This document shows, piece after piece, positions 11,277 through 23,784 of a DNA stretch of 64,000 bases; position 1 is the stretch's first letter, and each line of letters begins with the position of its first letter. Position numbers and translations under genes: made by a program. Origin of the DNA: Populus alba (taxonomy: Eukaryota > Streptophyta > Magnoliopsida > Malpighiales > Salicaceae); NCBI RefSeq assembly GCF_005239225.2, contig NC_133294.1, positions 18,303,631 to 18,367,630 of the forward strand, in the 5' to 3' direction. The notes beneath the pieces are model-generated. The model did not search any database, was not told the origin of the DNA, and worked only from the letters and a program-made list of their open reading frames with translations.

Positions 11277-14200
11277 TACACAACATGGAATCAAGTGGGT
11301 TTCTTGAGAAGCAGGCAAGCAGCCACCATCTGTTTTTTTTTTTTTTGTTTTTTGAGAATCATTGTCATGACTCATGATCATTTGTTGACAAGTTACTATT
11401 TATCAAAATGTTGACCGTGTAAACGCTATAAAGAAGCAATGAAGAATAACATTTGATGCATTCTTTGATGTATTCTCAACTCGTCTTCTGTAATCCAGTA
11501 ATATGTTTCAACTTTCTTGATTTTAGCTCCCTTCTTGAGGTGCTTAATACTTTTAATGGCATTAGAAAAAGGTTAACCGTATCCTAATGATTGTTAATTT
11601 TTTTTTTTGTTTTTAATGAATCAGGTTTTCAGTAAAATATCAAAAGTTAAGTTTGATATAATTATGAGCATAAATAATGTTTCTACTCTTCAATCAACTT
11701 CTGAATTTAAGTTCATTTCTCTGTTTAAATTCTTGCAACTCCATAAAGCTAATCTTCTTGGTGGTTTTTTATTTGATAGTGATTAGTGAAGCTGTCTTTT
11801 GAAGCTGCCTTTTGGTTTAAAATTGGGAATTATTAATGAAAAAGATAAAAATAAAATTGGGAATTCTTGTGATTTACAAATTTGATCGTGGGAGAATTTC
11901 GTAGGTTTTGAGCAAGGACTTGAAGGATTTGAATTATCTGACAATTTGGGATAAAAACAAATTGATACTAAGAGCTTCTTCGGGGAAAAAAAAAAAAAAA
12001 AGTGATTGTTTTTTTGTCTTAAAAAGATATGTTTGGAACGAAAAGCAAATTGTATTTTTAAAAATTTTAATTTTTTTTTTAAAAATTAATATTTTTTTTA
12101 TATTTTGAAGCATTTTAATGCAGGATCTTAAAAATATATATTTTTTTAAATATTATTTTAATATATTTTAATATAAAAAATACTTTAAAATATAATTATA
12201 ATTACATTTCCAAATAAACAGGTAGAAAAAAAAAAAGGTGCCATGATAGTCCTTATGAACGGCTGAATATGAAAGATTTGCAAGTAGCATCATATGTATT
12301 TTTTTTTTTCCCGAGTTCAAACCCTTTTTTATATATAATATTTTGTGTAATTTTTATTAGCTCTTTTTTTACTTCATAAATTGATGGGTATTTTTTTTAG
12401 TTTTTAGTGTTTGTTTGTTTTATTTTTTCTAAAAAGTTATCTTTTATTGAATTTATGAATTTGTTAGACATATAATATTTTTGGCATATTTAGAGCCACC
12501 TATAAAGGATTAATGTTTGTTTAAGGTACGGTAGAGGAAAATCGTGCACATCTTAGCAATTTTAAAACTCAATGGCCTACATGTTGATAAAGAACTTGGT
12601 GATTTAGAGTTTAAATTAGGCCGGATTTTTAAATAAATATTGAAGATGAAAATTCAAATGATTCAATTAATATAATATAATCTAAGTTTTTACAACTCAT
12701 TGGTTATTTATTTTTTTAATAAAAACAATATTATTTTGATTATTTTTTTAAAAAAATGAACCTGAGCTAATTAAGTAACCCCATCAAAATTTATAATTTA
12801 TAAATCTTGAGTTAAATCTATTACTAGATCGTTTAAAAATTCCTAGGGAAATTACCGGTTTAAAATTTTACTAGAGATAACCAGTATTGTAAAACAAATT
12901 GTGCATCATCACATGCCACTTCACGGGGCTCTACCTAGGCTAGTGACATGGATGTTTTGTTTACTATAATAAAAATATTTTAATATATATATATATATAA
13001 AAGAAATTATAATCACTAGCATATATATTAATCATATAATATATTAATTTAAACATAAAAATAGGATATTTAAAGCACTTTAAATATAATTAAGTTTTAT
13101 TGTCAAGGATAAATATTTTTTTTTGTAAAATGTTATTACTCATCTTTTGATATAAATAACATGTTTGCATTAAGTCTTTTAAAATTATTACATCATTTTG
13201 TTTAGATATATTTTTAAATAAGTTCAACTAATATAAAAAAATTAACTTAATTATCTCTTAAAAAAACCAAACTTGAGCTCAAAATTGGAAGGTAAATAAA
13301 GCTTAAAATATAAGTTAAAAATAAAAAGGAAAAACACTAAAAATAAGGTGAGGAAGAGTTGTAAAATCTGGAAAGAAAAAAAATGTTGAAAATTATTTTT
13401 TCAATTTCCTTTTTATAGTGGATTTTGCAACCACAATTAATAAAAAATTAATATTAGTAATTATCAAAATTATATATTTTTTATTATTAGTTTTAATTAG
13501 TTCTCATAAATCAAAACTAAATATTATAATTTTGACTTTAAATATGATGTATTTTTAGCTTAATAAATAGTCCAAATACTATTTAGGTTAAAAAAAAAAC
13601 TTATCAACTTTGTTAATGAGATTTATACATGGACTCGAGAAAAATAATTCTTCATGATCAAAAAATTATTAACCCAAATCCAAGCCTAGAAAAAAGGTTA
13701 ATAGCAATAAATAATCTCTTATAGCCTCAAAAATCGGAAGCATGAGCAAGAGCCTATTTAGGTTTAAATTCATAATCCATTTTGTTTATAGAATTTCTCC
13801 TCTAAAAGTGTAAGTGTTTTTTTGTGCTAAATTTTATTTTTTTTATTTTTTTATTATATAAAAACAAAGAAAACTTGTTTCTTTTCTACATGGGATGAAA
13901 GTTTTTAGAGAGTTTTGGATTTTTCCATAACTTGCCAATCAATGATTCTTTAAGATCATTTATTTATTTATTTATTTATGTAAATGTTTCATATTAAAAA
14001 TTTTATGATGATGAATAATTTTCAACAAAATTTGAACTCTAAAAATGAATGAGTTTCATTTTTAATTTAGCCTCAAATATACTAATTAACAATGTCTTAA
14101 AACTAAATTTTCAACATAAGGCACTTACCTTATAATTTAAGCAACTAAATAAAAAAAAGGAAACATATAACAATAAATTATTGCAATATTTAGTGGGTTA

Positions 14201-14894
14201 CATAGATGAGATATCCAAACCATTTGACTCACTAATCTGTATATTAATTTGTCAGGTATCAGATAATTTGTAGTTAATAATAACGAAATTAAACATTAAA
14301 CTTAAAACAAGCATTTAATCCATACAATTCAAATATGCCTTTATTATTGGGTTACATAGATGAGATTCAATTATATTTTGAAAGTAAATTTAACAAATTA
14401 AAATAATAACCCTATCAAGGAATTTTATTTTTTTTGAAAATTGAATATACTCAAAACCATATCAAAGTTTAAGAATTTATAAATACCTCTCCTCATTTAA
14501 AAAAATATTATAAAAATCTCTTTTCGATTCTCTTGTATCCAAAATATCCTTAGTATTTTAAAAATCATCCCCTTCAATAAGAAAAATCTTAAAATCTTAA
14601 GAATATTTTTAATACAAAAAATATTTCGATAATATTCTTTAAATAAACTCAATGATTTTTTTAAGAAAATATTCTCTTTGGACTTATGGTAATCAGGACT
14701 AGTTGCTTAACATTAAGGAGTTGACTTGAAACTTTTGGAGATTTTTAGGATCTTAAAACAAGAAATCTTAAATTGAAGGGATGAATTTGAAACTTGTTGA
14801 ATTTTATGGGGTCAAATTATAGTCTAGTAAAAAATCCAAATAAAATAAAAGAATATTAAATAGTGTTTGAGATTGTGATATTGTTTTTAATTTG

Positions 14895-14945
<51 letters not shown>

Positions 14946-15020
14946 AAATTTTATTTTTAATAGTTGTATATTAAAATAATTTATAAAAATAATTTAAAAT
15001 TTTAAAAATTTTAAAATCAC
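11277..15020. other. Intergenic, AT-rich, no gene seen
   Basis: This stretch follows the SDE5 3'UTR. It consists of long A/T tracts, a (TA)n run near 12979-12997, a (TTTA)n run near 13960-13979 and diverged AT-rich repeat remnants. It ends in the (AT)23 tract next to the GRXS17 promoter. No open frame of coding character was recognised on either strand. Confidence 0.6.
14897..14942. repeat. (AT)23 microsatellite near the GRXS17 promoter
   Basis: A pure AT dinucleotide tract ends about 200 bases upstream of the GRXS17 start codon. The length is probably polymorphic. Confidence 0.9.
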
Positions 15021-15138
15021 TTTTTAAAAGAAAAAACAAAGAGACAGGTTTCTATTGATAAATAAAGGAAAGGGAAGTTCTGCTGCGTGTCTGCAAATTT
15101 CTGCGAGTGTGTGGTTGCAGGCTGGAATTAAAAAAAAA

Positions 15139-17798
15139 ATGAGGGGGTCGGTAAAGGACGTGAAATCAAAGGCTGAGCTTGATAACATAACCAAAAGTGG
15201 AGAAGCAGTAATCATTCACTTCTGGGCATCATGGTGTGATGCTTCAAAACAAATGGACCAAGTCTTTTCTCATCTCTCCACTGATTTTCCTAACACCCAC
15301 TTTCTCACGGTATGTAATGTGAATTTCTTTGTTTGCATGTTCGTGGGTTTTTGTTTTTTGTTTGAATTGGTGATGTGGGTTTTGTTTCGTAGGTTGAAGC
15401 AGAGGAGCAACCAGAGATATCAGAGGCCTTTTCAGTGTCTTCTGTGCCTTATTTTGCTTTCGTGAAGGTATCTTCGTTTTCTTTAAGGGGGTGGTTTTGA
15501 AATTTTTATGTTCTTTTGGGTTGTTATTGATGTTTTGTTTGTAAGTATCCGTATCCAGCTTTGTTGTTGAAATTTAGGCTGTAATGGTAGTCTTAGAAAA
15601 GGACATGTTTTGGCTGTGTTAATACTGATTACTTTGCTCTGTTTTAATGGGTTTCATGATTCTAATCGTCTCTTGTAGAAGATGGATTACTGAATTGAAT
15701 TATTAATTCACTTGTGCAAGTCATTCGTATGGTTTTAAGTGATAATTTGGTGGAGCAGTGTGTAGTCATTTAGCTTGCAGGTTTAAGGATTTCTTATTTG
15801 GGTCAAAATTAAATCCATGAAGCACATTATTATAGTCTGTAAAATGAAAGGAGTAATGCCAAGTAAAATCGGTTCTTAAGAACAACTATCTAGAATTCAT
15901 GAAATACATGGTACTGCTGTCTGGGCTTTGAGACAAAGACGAGATGTAGTGATTTTTTTGTATGCTTTGCATGCTTTTATTGTGTGCTGTTTAATAATCC
16001 TGTGGAAAGATGCTAGTTATTTTATACTCGTATAAATTTTGGATTAAGTTTGCATCCAACTCATGTGATATTGTTTGTGGGTTTTGCGGCTTAGCTTTGG
16101 AACATTTTTTAAACCCACCTGATTAATCAGGCCACCGAACTTCTCAAAACCAAAACCATTCATTTTCGAAACCTGCCTGCCTAATCATGTATTACAAAAC
16201 TTCTCAAAACCAAACGAATTATGAAATCCTTAAAATTGCTACGTCTGGATTTAGTTGGGCTGAACTGTGCATCCGGCAAGGAGATGGATATACAATGTCT
16301 AGTTCCGAGCCATGTAAACCAGAAAAGTTCTTGATATGTAGCACACGCTCAAGTTACCGTAAAGGGCCTATTTTCATCTTCTTTTTATTCTTAAAAATTA
16401 GAAAATGACCTGAAAATTTTCAATTTTATACTCTAGTTTTTGCAAGATTGTCTACATTCATGTATATTTAGCAACCTAGGAATGAATTACTGCTGTTCTT
16501 GTCTCCTGAAAACATAGTTCTCATTGTGAATACTAACCAGCGATTTCATGCATTTTCTTCATCAGGATGGCAAGACAGTTGATACATTGGAAGGTGCAGA
16601 TCCTTCCAGTTTGGCAAACAAAGTTGCTAGAGTTGCTGGCTCAGCTAACCCTGGAGAACCTGCAGCCCCTGCCAGCCTTGAAATGGCTGCTGGACCTACT
16701 GTTCTTGAAACAGTCAAAGAGTTTGTCAAAGAAAATGGCTCCTCCGCACAAGCAAACCAAGCACAACCTGGCCTCAGTGATGCATTAAAAAATCAATTGC
16801 AACAGCTGATTGACTCTCACCCTATCATGCTATTTATGAAAGGGAATCCTGAAGCTCCTAGGTGTGGGTTTAGCCAAAAAGTTATTGATATTTTGAAGGA
16901 TGAAACTGTGAAATTCGGAACTTTTGATATCTTATCTGACAATGAGGTTCGTGAGGGGTTGAAGTTGTTCTCGAACTGGCCCACATTTCCTCAGCTGTAC
17001 TGCAAAGGAGAGCTTCTTGGCGGATGTGACATAGCAATTGCAATGCATGAGAGTGGTGAATTAAAAGAAGTTTTCAGAGATCATGGAATTGATGCTATTA
17101 GTTCTGTTGAGGCAAAAGTGAGTGGAAGTGAAAATGGAAAGGGCAGCAGTACACAATCCCCTGGCTTGAGCACAACCTTGACCTCCAGACTTGAAAGCCT
17201 GATTAATTCAGGCCCAGTTATGTTGTTTATGAAGGGAAAACCTACCGAGCCAAAGTGTGGTTTCAGTGGGAAGGTAGTAGCAATCCTTCAAGAGGAAAAG
17301 GTGACCTTTGAGAGCTTTGATATTCTCACCGATGAAGAAGTCCGTCAGGGGCTTAAAGTCTATTCTAATTGGTCCAGTTACCCTCAACTGTACATCAAAG
17401 GTGAACTTATTGGCGGATCAGACATTGTGCTGGAGATGCAGAAAAGTGGGGAACTTAAAAGGATTTTGGTTGAGAAAGGGATTGTTCAGAAAGAGACTCT
17501 AGAAGATCGCTTAAAGAGCCTGATCACTTCTTCACCAGTGATGCTCTTCATGAAGGGCACCCCAGATGCCCCCAGATGTGGTTTCAGTTCCAAAGTTGTG
17601 AATGCCCTGAAGGAGAAGGGTGTCAGTTTTGGGTCCTTTGATATTTTATCAGATGAGGACGTGAGGCAGGGACTAAAGGTCTTCTCGAATTGGCCAACCT
17701 TTCCTCAGCTTTATTACAAAGGTGAGCTAATAGGCGGTTGTGATATTATACTGGAGCTGCGAGACAATGGAGAACTAAAATCCACCCTATCCGAGTAG
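15139..17798 (+). CDS. GRXS17: Monothiol glutaredoxin S17 (Trx plus three Grx domains)
   Basis: This is a cytosolic/nuclear multidomain monothiol glutaredoxin of the PICOT/Grx3 type. Family members bind Fe-S clusters and support cytosolic Fe-S protein maturation and redox, heat and iron responses. Exons are 15139-15309, 15393-15467 and 16566-17798, giving 492 aa, close to the roughly 490 aa of Arabidopsis GRXS17. The N-terminal thioredoxin-like domain has WCDAS at residues 32-36, a single-cysteine version of the Trx site. Three glutaredoxin domains each carry CGFS, with the cysteine at about residues 182, 313 and 420. Each is preceded by MLFMKG and followed by the glutathione-binding WP(S)TFPQLY and GG.D motifs. 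The second domain differs slightly ([12 protein letters not shown] instead of GGCD). The start is the first ATG after a stretch without coding character and matches the expected N-terminus. Confidence 0.96.
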
Positions 17799-19555
17799 GG
17801 TTGACATCGATTCTTTCAAATAATGACCAGCCAAACCTAAATTTTCTACTCATGTTAGTGATATCTGTTGATGTTATACATGAGTGATGAGCCTGAAGAT
17901 TGCACAATATACTTTCTTACCAATGTTCTGATGCCTTGCTTGGTTTTCTGATAGATCATAGATTTAAGCTATAATATGAAAGTTTTTCTTGCAACGTGGT
18001 TCAAGTGGTATCAAGTATGATTTGGATTGCTTTTACGATGGATGAATCTAGCTGGTAATATTGGAGGGCATGTACATGCTTTCCTTTGCAAGATGAAAGA
18101 AAGTGGTTTCATCACATGGTCATATTGCCAGTTCAACTGAAATCAAATACACAGACAAGTTTTCCTGACTATTAATTGTTTGACGAGGTCAGATGCTTGG
18201 ATGAGAGCATGTATTGCACTAGAAACTTTAGAAGTCCAAGCAGGAAGCAGAAAATTACAGAATCGATTTATTTCATATGAACTTCTATTTACACGAGGAT
18301 TTTTCAAGAACTCTGACAAATTCATTACGGGAAAAAAGAACGAAGCAACAGATGCTTAATAATTGCGCAGTTTCTTCGAAGGAATCTTGCTCGGATGCAC
18401 TCGGATTGTAGACCCTAAGGGAAGCATTTGAAGTCCTTGCAGTTGTCATAGATTTAGAACTTTTTATGACAACCCAGAGGAGGTATGGAAAGAATACGAT
18501 TCAAAGGCCTAAGGAAATAAGCTTTAAAATCCAATTTTAAAGCAAACTTGAAAACACAGATGATATTGAAAATCAATAGAACATAATATTTGTATTTGGG
18601 GAGATTTAAAGAAAACCACAAGCGATCATAATATCTTTTAAGCTGGTAATAGGTTAAGATGTTGAAAATGAATTGACGTGATTACTGAGAATCACGAGCA
18701 TCTATAAAACAAGTTATCTGTTGAATTTATGGACCCTATAATGCTAGAATTTGTAAACTTGTAGGAGAAACAAAGTCGTAGAGGCTACAAGGTGTTAATT
18801 TTTACAGAAAAATGATGAAAAAGGTGATAAGGATGCTGAAAATATGAAGATGTAGTCTTGATTAGTTCATGGAAGTTTATATATCTAAAAGAGGTAAAAT
18901 ACATTCTGGTTTTGTGGGCTTGGATCCACACCCTAGCCCATTTATTTTTAGGCTTAGTTCGTGTCTCGTATTTTGAGTCTTGGACATGGATTATGCCTCG
19001 TATTCTATGACTTAGCATTTACCTTCTTGAATGTGTCAAATTCTGGCTTTGTTGCTAGCTTAAAATCTAATGTTTGCATCTTTGAAGTTTTTAAGCAATC
19101 AATGCTACAAAGAAAAAAAGAACAAGTACAGGATGGGATTATCTGCTAACTACACACTCTAAGTAGTTTTTAAGGGAGAAGGATTGTTTTCCACCTTTAA
19201 TTTGTGTGGGGGTAGAAATCTATCTTCAAACCAGAAAGAACGGAGAGACAGCAAATCCCAAGCAGCACTCCAGCCTATGCATTATGCATGAAATAAGGCT
19301 GTTGATAAATTAAATGGACCAGGCATATATGAATAAAACCCATCACGATTAGCTTGAACAATTTCATATGGACAACTGGAAGCAAGCAAGGGAATAATCT
19401 TGATAAATGTGAACTACCAATTGCCTCAACGCAACAAGACAAACAAAATGGAGTGCTGCATCAGTTGCATGATTCTCTCACGAACAAACTTGATTTGAAT
19501 ACGGGAGTTATTGTGGTTCTCAATGGAATAACATTAAGGCCTTAGGTTGTTGAAT
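17799..19555. other. Convergent intergenic region between GRXS17 and the PPR gene
   Basis: The 3' ends of the two genes face each other here. Base composition is more balanced than in the other intergenic DNA, but all frames are short (under 80 codons) and none is recognisable. The region presumably includes both 3'UTRs; nothing else is supported. Confidence 0.6.
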
Positions 19556-21541
19556 TTACTTCTGCATCATGCTCAAGATTTTCTTAGTTTCTTCGTCCTC
19601 CTTTATCTTGTATGTTTTCATGTCGTCCAACAGTCCATGCACTTCTTTCCCAGCTCTTATATGTGCCTTCAATACAGCATGATACATTTCCCTGTTCATT
19701 GGGATGACATTCTTCAACGCGGACACAAAAGCTTCTAAGTCTTCAGCACTACCTTCATCACCAAGCCAGCTCAAAATGCCACTGATCACCTTTTGATTTG
19801 GCTTCCATTCCTTATTCTCCTCATATAGGCAGAGGGCAGCCTTCATACAACTGAAAGCTTTGGCCACCTCATTTTTGTCAAAGAATCCTGCAGCAACTTT
19901 GCCCCAAATGTTTGGGAGAGTCACCTTTCCTTTCTCGGTCAAGTTCTCAAGCAGTGCCTTTGCTTTCTCATACAAGCCTTTACCAGAGTACCCAATAATA
20001 AGGGTATTTGGCACCCGAACATCGTAAAAATTGCCAGATGCTTCCCACTCTTTTAGCACTTTCTCAACTTCTTCAAACTCATCAAGCTTCACTAGAGAAG
20101 CCATAATGTTGATATAATCCTTGTTTATAGGCCTTTCACAAGTAGATTTCTCCAGATTCCACAATCTCAAAACCTCAGTCTTCTTCCCTAGTGCAGCATA
20201 GAGTGAAATCAGATGATTGTAACCAGTTCCATCTTTCTTATTTAGCCTTGTTTCTGATTTTTTCAGGGAATCAATGGCCTTATCAGTAAGGCCACCTTTG
20301 ATGTAGGAACTAGCAGCAACAGCATATGAGTTCCAGTCCACAACAATGTCCGGTTGGTGCTCCATCTCATTCAACATCTTTTCCATTCCCTCAAGGTCAC
20401 CTCTAGCACCATAGGAATTCATGCAAAGTCTGTAGCTGAAGTTATCAGGTGAAACATTGTTCTCCTTCATCTCATTTAGGACCTGAGGAACCTTCTCATG
20501 CTGGCCAACATTCGTGTAGAGGCACATAATGTCATTGTAAGAGAGAGATGATTTGGCAAAGCCCATCTCCTTCATTTTCTGCAAATGCGAGATGGACTTA
20601 TCAGTTTCACGCTTCTGAACATAACAATTCAGAAGTGCACCATATGTCTTTTCATTTTTATCCTGGTCCCTCAGGTTATTGAAATAGTTCTCAGCAGAAA
20701 CAAACCCATGAACTCTACCAATCAAATCCAATTGAACAGCATGTTGACTTGGTGAGAATATGCAAATGCCCTTTTTATTCATCCATTCTGACACCTGCAC
20801 CCACAAAGTGCCACAAACTTAGAGGCAATACAATAAAAGTATATATTACCTGAACAAAAATTCTAAAGAGTAGAAAATTAAATTAAATAATTCTTTGGTA
20901 GCCAACATTAATAACAAAAAGTTCAAATGAATAAAAAATTTATGCTCTCATTTACCTCCATTTATAAACATTGCATCTTTTATCAACCAAAAAAAAAACA
21001 TTTGTATGTGTTTTTCATAAAGAAAGATATATAGATTAAAAAGGCAGCAATCCATCCACCAACACGGTTGAGATGCACATACGGTCAAAATCCATACATA
21101 GCCAAGCATTTATTCTGTGAAAACTCATTTTGAGGCAAAATTCCAACATGGCATTGACCATTAAGCAAAGTGATCGACAATTAGTTTAATTTTCAACCTT
21201 CCTTTCTTTTCCTTTCCCACATTTTCTCAGCAGCCAAACAAAATCCAAATCAACAAAACACTAAAGAAACAAGAAAAACCCAAAAAGAGAAAAACCTGAA
21301 GGGCGTGAGTGAACCGTTTTCGCATGCGAAAATCGTGGATAATGCGTTGAAGCTCGGCAACCTTGACCTTTTTTCCGCTTTGGATCCAACTGTCAAGCTC
21401 AGGCTCCAAACTTGGGGTGCTTCCTAAAGGACTGAGCTTTGAGTACAGGGTAGCTTTATTAGTTTTGTTGGTGTAGTAAGATCTGGAAATGATTGCATTT
21501 TGATTTTGGATTAGGGTTTTAGAGATTAGTTTTGTGTTCAT
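19556..21541 (-). CDS. P-class pentatricopeptide repeat protein, probably mitochondrial
   Basis: This is an RNA-binding helical repeat protein of the At2g20710-like P-class group, expected to act in organelle RNA maturation. It has two exons on the minus strand, 21541-21296 (82 codons) and 20794-19556. The junction HALQ/VSEWM is in phase 0, and the product is 494 aa. The N-terminus is rich in Ser, Thr, Asn, Lys and Tyr with few acids, consistent with a mitochondrial presequence. Tandem PPR units follow, e.g. TYGALLNCYVQ, SYNDIMCLYTNVGQ and WNSYAVAASSYIKGG. There is no E or DYW extension, so an editing role is unlikely. Two TGGGCT boxes upstream fit a nuclear gene for an organelle protein. A broken relative lies at 30.7-32.5 kb. 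Confidence 0.93.
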
Positions 21542-21637
21542 TGTAAGGGTTTCGCAGCAAAGACAGGGTAAAAGAAACAGTGGATTTTTTTTTGCTGTGC
21601 CAGTAGGGTTTAAGAGAAACGGGTCTTAGAGCTCGGC

Positions 21638-21654
21638 TGGGCTTTTATTGGGCT
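21638..21654 (-). promoter_or_regulatory. Paired site II-like (TGGGCT) motifs upstream of the PPR gene
   Basis: Two TGGGCT motifs, at 21638-21643 and 21649-21654, lie about 100-110 bases upstream of the PPR start codon (AGCCCA as read on the gene's strand). Site II elements, TGGGCC/T, bind TCP factors and are common in promoters of nuclear genes for mitochondrial proteins. Function here is inferred. Confidence 0.5.
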
Positions 21655-21712
21655 ATCAGCGGTAGTTTCCAAGTTAGCTTAATTAAGGATAAATGATCAC
21701 AAATTAAAAAAA

Positions 21713-21716
<4 letters not shown>

Positions 21717-21764
<48 letters not shown>
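21717..21764. repeat. (AT)24 microsatellite upstream of the PPR gene
   Basis: A pure AT tract of 48 bases lies about 180 bases upstream of the PPR start codon, a placement much like that of the tract near GRXS17. Confidence 0.9.
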
Positions 21765-21770
<6 letters not shown>

Positions 21771-22125
21771 TGAAAATAATAGGCTCAGATCAAGATTCAT
21801 TACAATTGAAAATATATAATTATCATTTTAATATTTTCAAAGAAAAATCAATGAAGGTCATATGGTCTTTTTACAATGGTCTAATGGTTATTATATTGAT
21901 AGAGGATAAATCGATCTTTTAATATTTTTAAATACTTTAAAATAACTAAATTACTCATAAAAGTAAAATAATAATAATAATAACCTAACAACTAGGAGCT
22001 TTTTTGTATTTTCACTTTTTATAATATAATGAAATAACTAAATTATCCTTAAAAATAAAATTTCTAAGGGCTTTTTGTATTTTCATCTTAGTTTTTTAGT
22101 TATCATCAAGTTGACCGAGAAAAAA

Positions 22126-22682
22126 TTTAATAATTTAATAAATAAATATAAATATTATTTAAGAAAGTTGTTGACACGTGTATTGAATACGTCAGCACGT
22201 GGGTTATGGCCACACCATTAAGGCAGCTTGTAGGGGGTGTTTGGCGGTTAAATGGTGGCTATCAATGTGATGTTCGAATCATCTCAATAGTTCCTTCATC
22301 TGTAGACAACATGTGTGACTTCCTAACCTCTAGTTTGATATCAATAACCTTTTTTTTTTTTTTTTTTTCTCTTTCATTCTTGACCCGAACCCTCTAGATT
22401 TTCAAATTTAACAATTTAATAAATATAAATATTATTTACAAAAGTGATTGACACATACAATGCAAGTGTCAGCTCATAGGTCGTGGTTGCATTATTCAAG
22501 CAACTCGTGAGGAGGAATTTGACGACCAAACAATGGCTTTCAAGGTGGCGTTTGAATTGTCTTGGCACTCCTCCATCCTTAGATGGCCCATGTGACTTGC
22601 TGACTTTTGATTTGGTGTCAACAACCTTTTTTTTTTTCTCCCTCCTCCTTGATTTTCGAGTCTAACCCTTTAAATTTTCAAA
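22126..22682. repeat. Diverged tandem pair of a 280-bp unit
   Basis: Two head-to-tail copies lie at 22126-22406 and 22407-22682. Each opens with TTTAAnAATTTAATAAAT, continues through GTTGACAC or ATTGACAC, a GCAGCTTGTAGG or GCAACTCGTGAG segment and a GTGTGACTTCCTAACCT or TGTGACTTGCTGACTT segment. Each ends with a long T tract, a CTTGA-C-CGA segment and TTTTCAAA. The order of landmarks is the same, but identity is only moderate, so the duplication is old. No protein is recognisable. Confidence 0.7.
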
Positions 22683-23345
22683 ACATTCAATTTATTTTTC
22701 CTTTAAATTTGATCTATATTGTTTTAATTAATATTTGTTTTATTTGAAATAATTTATAAAATTAGTTTTTTTTTCAATTTTATCATTTTTTAATATTTTT
22801 TTTTTTTGTCAAATTTGGTGTCTATTATTTTGATTGTTATTTGAGATACTTTTTACAATTAAATTTTTTTTTTTTTATGATTTTTCCTCCTATTTTTACC
22901 CTATCATATTTCATCATCATTTTTTTTATTGCTATTTTTTATTTAGGTAAATTTTCTAAATTTTTTTTCTCAATTTTATTATTTAATATTAAATTGGTTG
23001 TGGATTGAGCTTCTTGATTGAGTTCTGGTATAAGCTATCACGGGTTGTAATTTTGTGGATTTTTTTTATTTAGGGTTTTTTTTTTTTTTAAGCTCATATT
23101 TTTTTTCAGTTTCATTAACATTTATTTAATTGAATATTGGGCTGTATAATTTTTTTTTATTTTCTTTATATAAAATTTTTCATTGAATTTGTAAATAATT
23201 TGGGTTATCTTGAATTTTTTTATTTATCGTTCTTTGTTAAATTTAGCTTTTTTAAAATATTTTTTATTAAATTAAAATAATTAATTAAATATAATTATGA
23301 GATACTAACTTTATAATATTTTGTTTAATTTACTTTTTAAATTGT
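22683..23345. repeat. T-rich dispersed repeat, copy A (partner at 47.2-47.9 kb)
   Basis: A T-rich block shares ordered landmarks with 47190-47850 on the same strand: TTATTTGAAATAAT-TATAAAATTAG, then GAG(C/T)TTCTTGATTGA, (A/C)ACGGGTTGT, an ATTTTTCATT segment, TTTGGTTATCT or CGAGTTATCTCGGG, and TTAGCTTTTTTAAAATA. No open frame or terminal structure identifies the class. Confidence 0.5.
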
Positions 23346-23784
23346 TATTTTAAAAGCATGTATGGTATATTTTGGTGCCATCGTGTAGCCTTTACCATCT
23401 TAGCGAACTCTTTCTTGTTGTAGGATGGTGTCACGGCAAAAAGCAATGACTCTATAACATGCTTTTTGTTCTTCTCGTTCCACATATATAATATTAATAA
23501 CTTATTTTTTCAGTTAAATTTGATTCAATTTATAACATAGCGCTAATCACCTATCTAACTAGAAACTATAAATCTATAACCCAATTCAAAGCCAGGTTAT
23601 GAGTTTTGAGCTGGATAAAAAGATATAGTTCCCAGATTTTTCTTAAATAAATATATATAAAAAAAAAAAAACCCAGTGACCTATTTAATTACGACTGGAG
23701 CTACCTAGTTGTCCTGGTTTAATAACAAAGCAGTAGCAACATTCGTAGACGTAGAAGAAAAAACGCACAAGAGAACTAGATTAC

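Noticed and set aside
22140..22405. Functional promoter in the tandem unit because of ACACGTGT and GCACGTGG words
   Set aside because: No gene follows on either strand within a plausible distance, and the words are not kept in the second copy.
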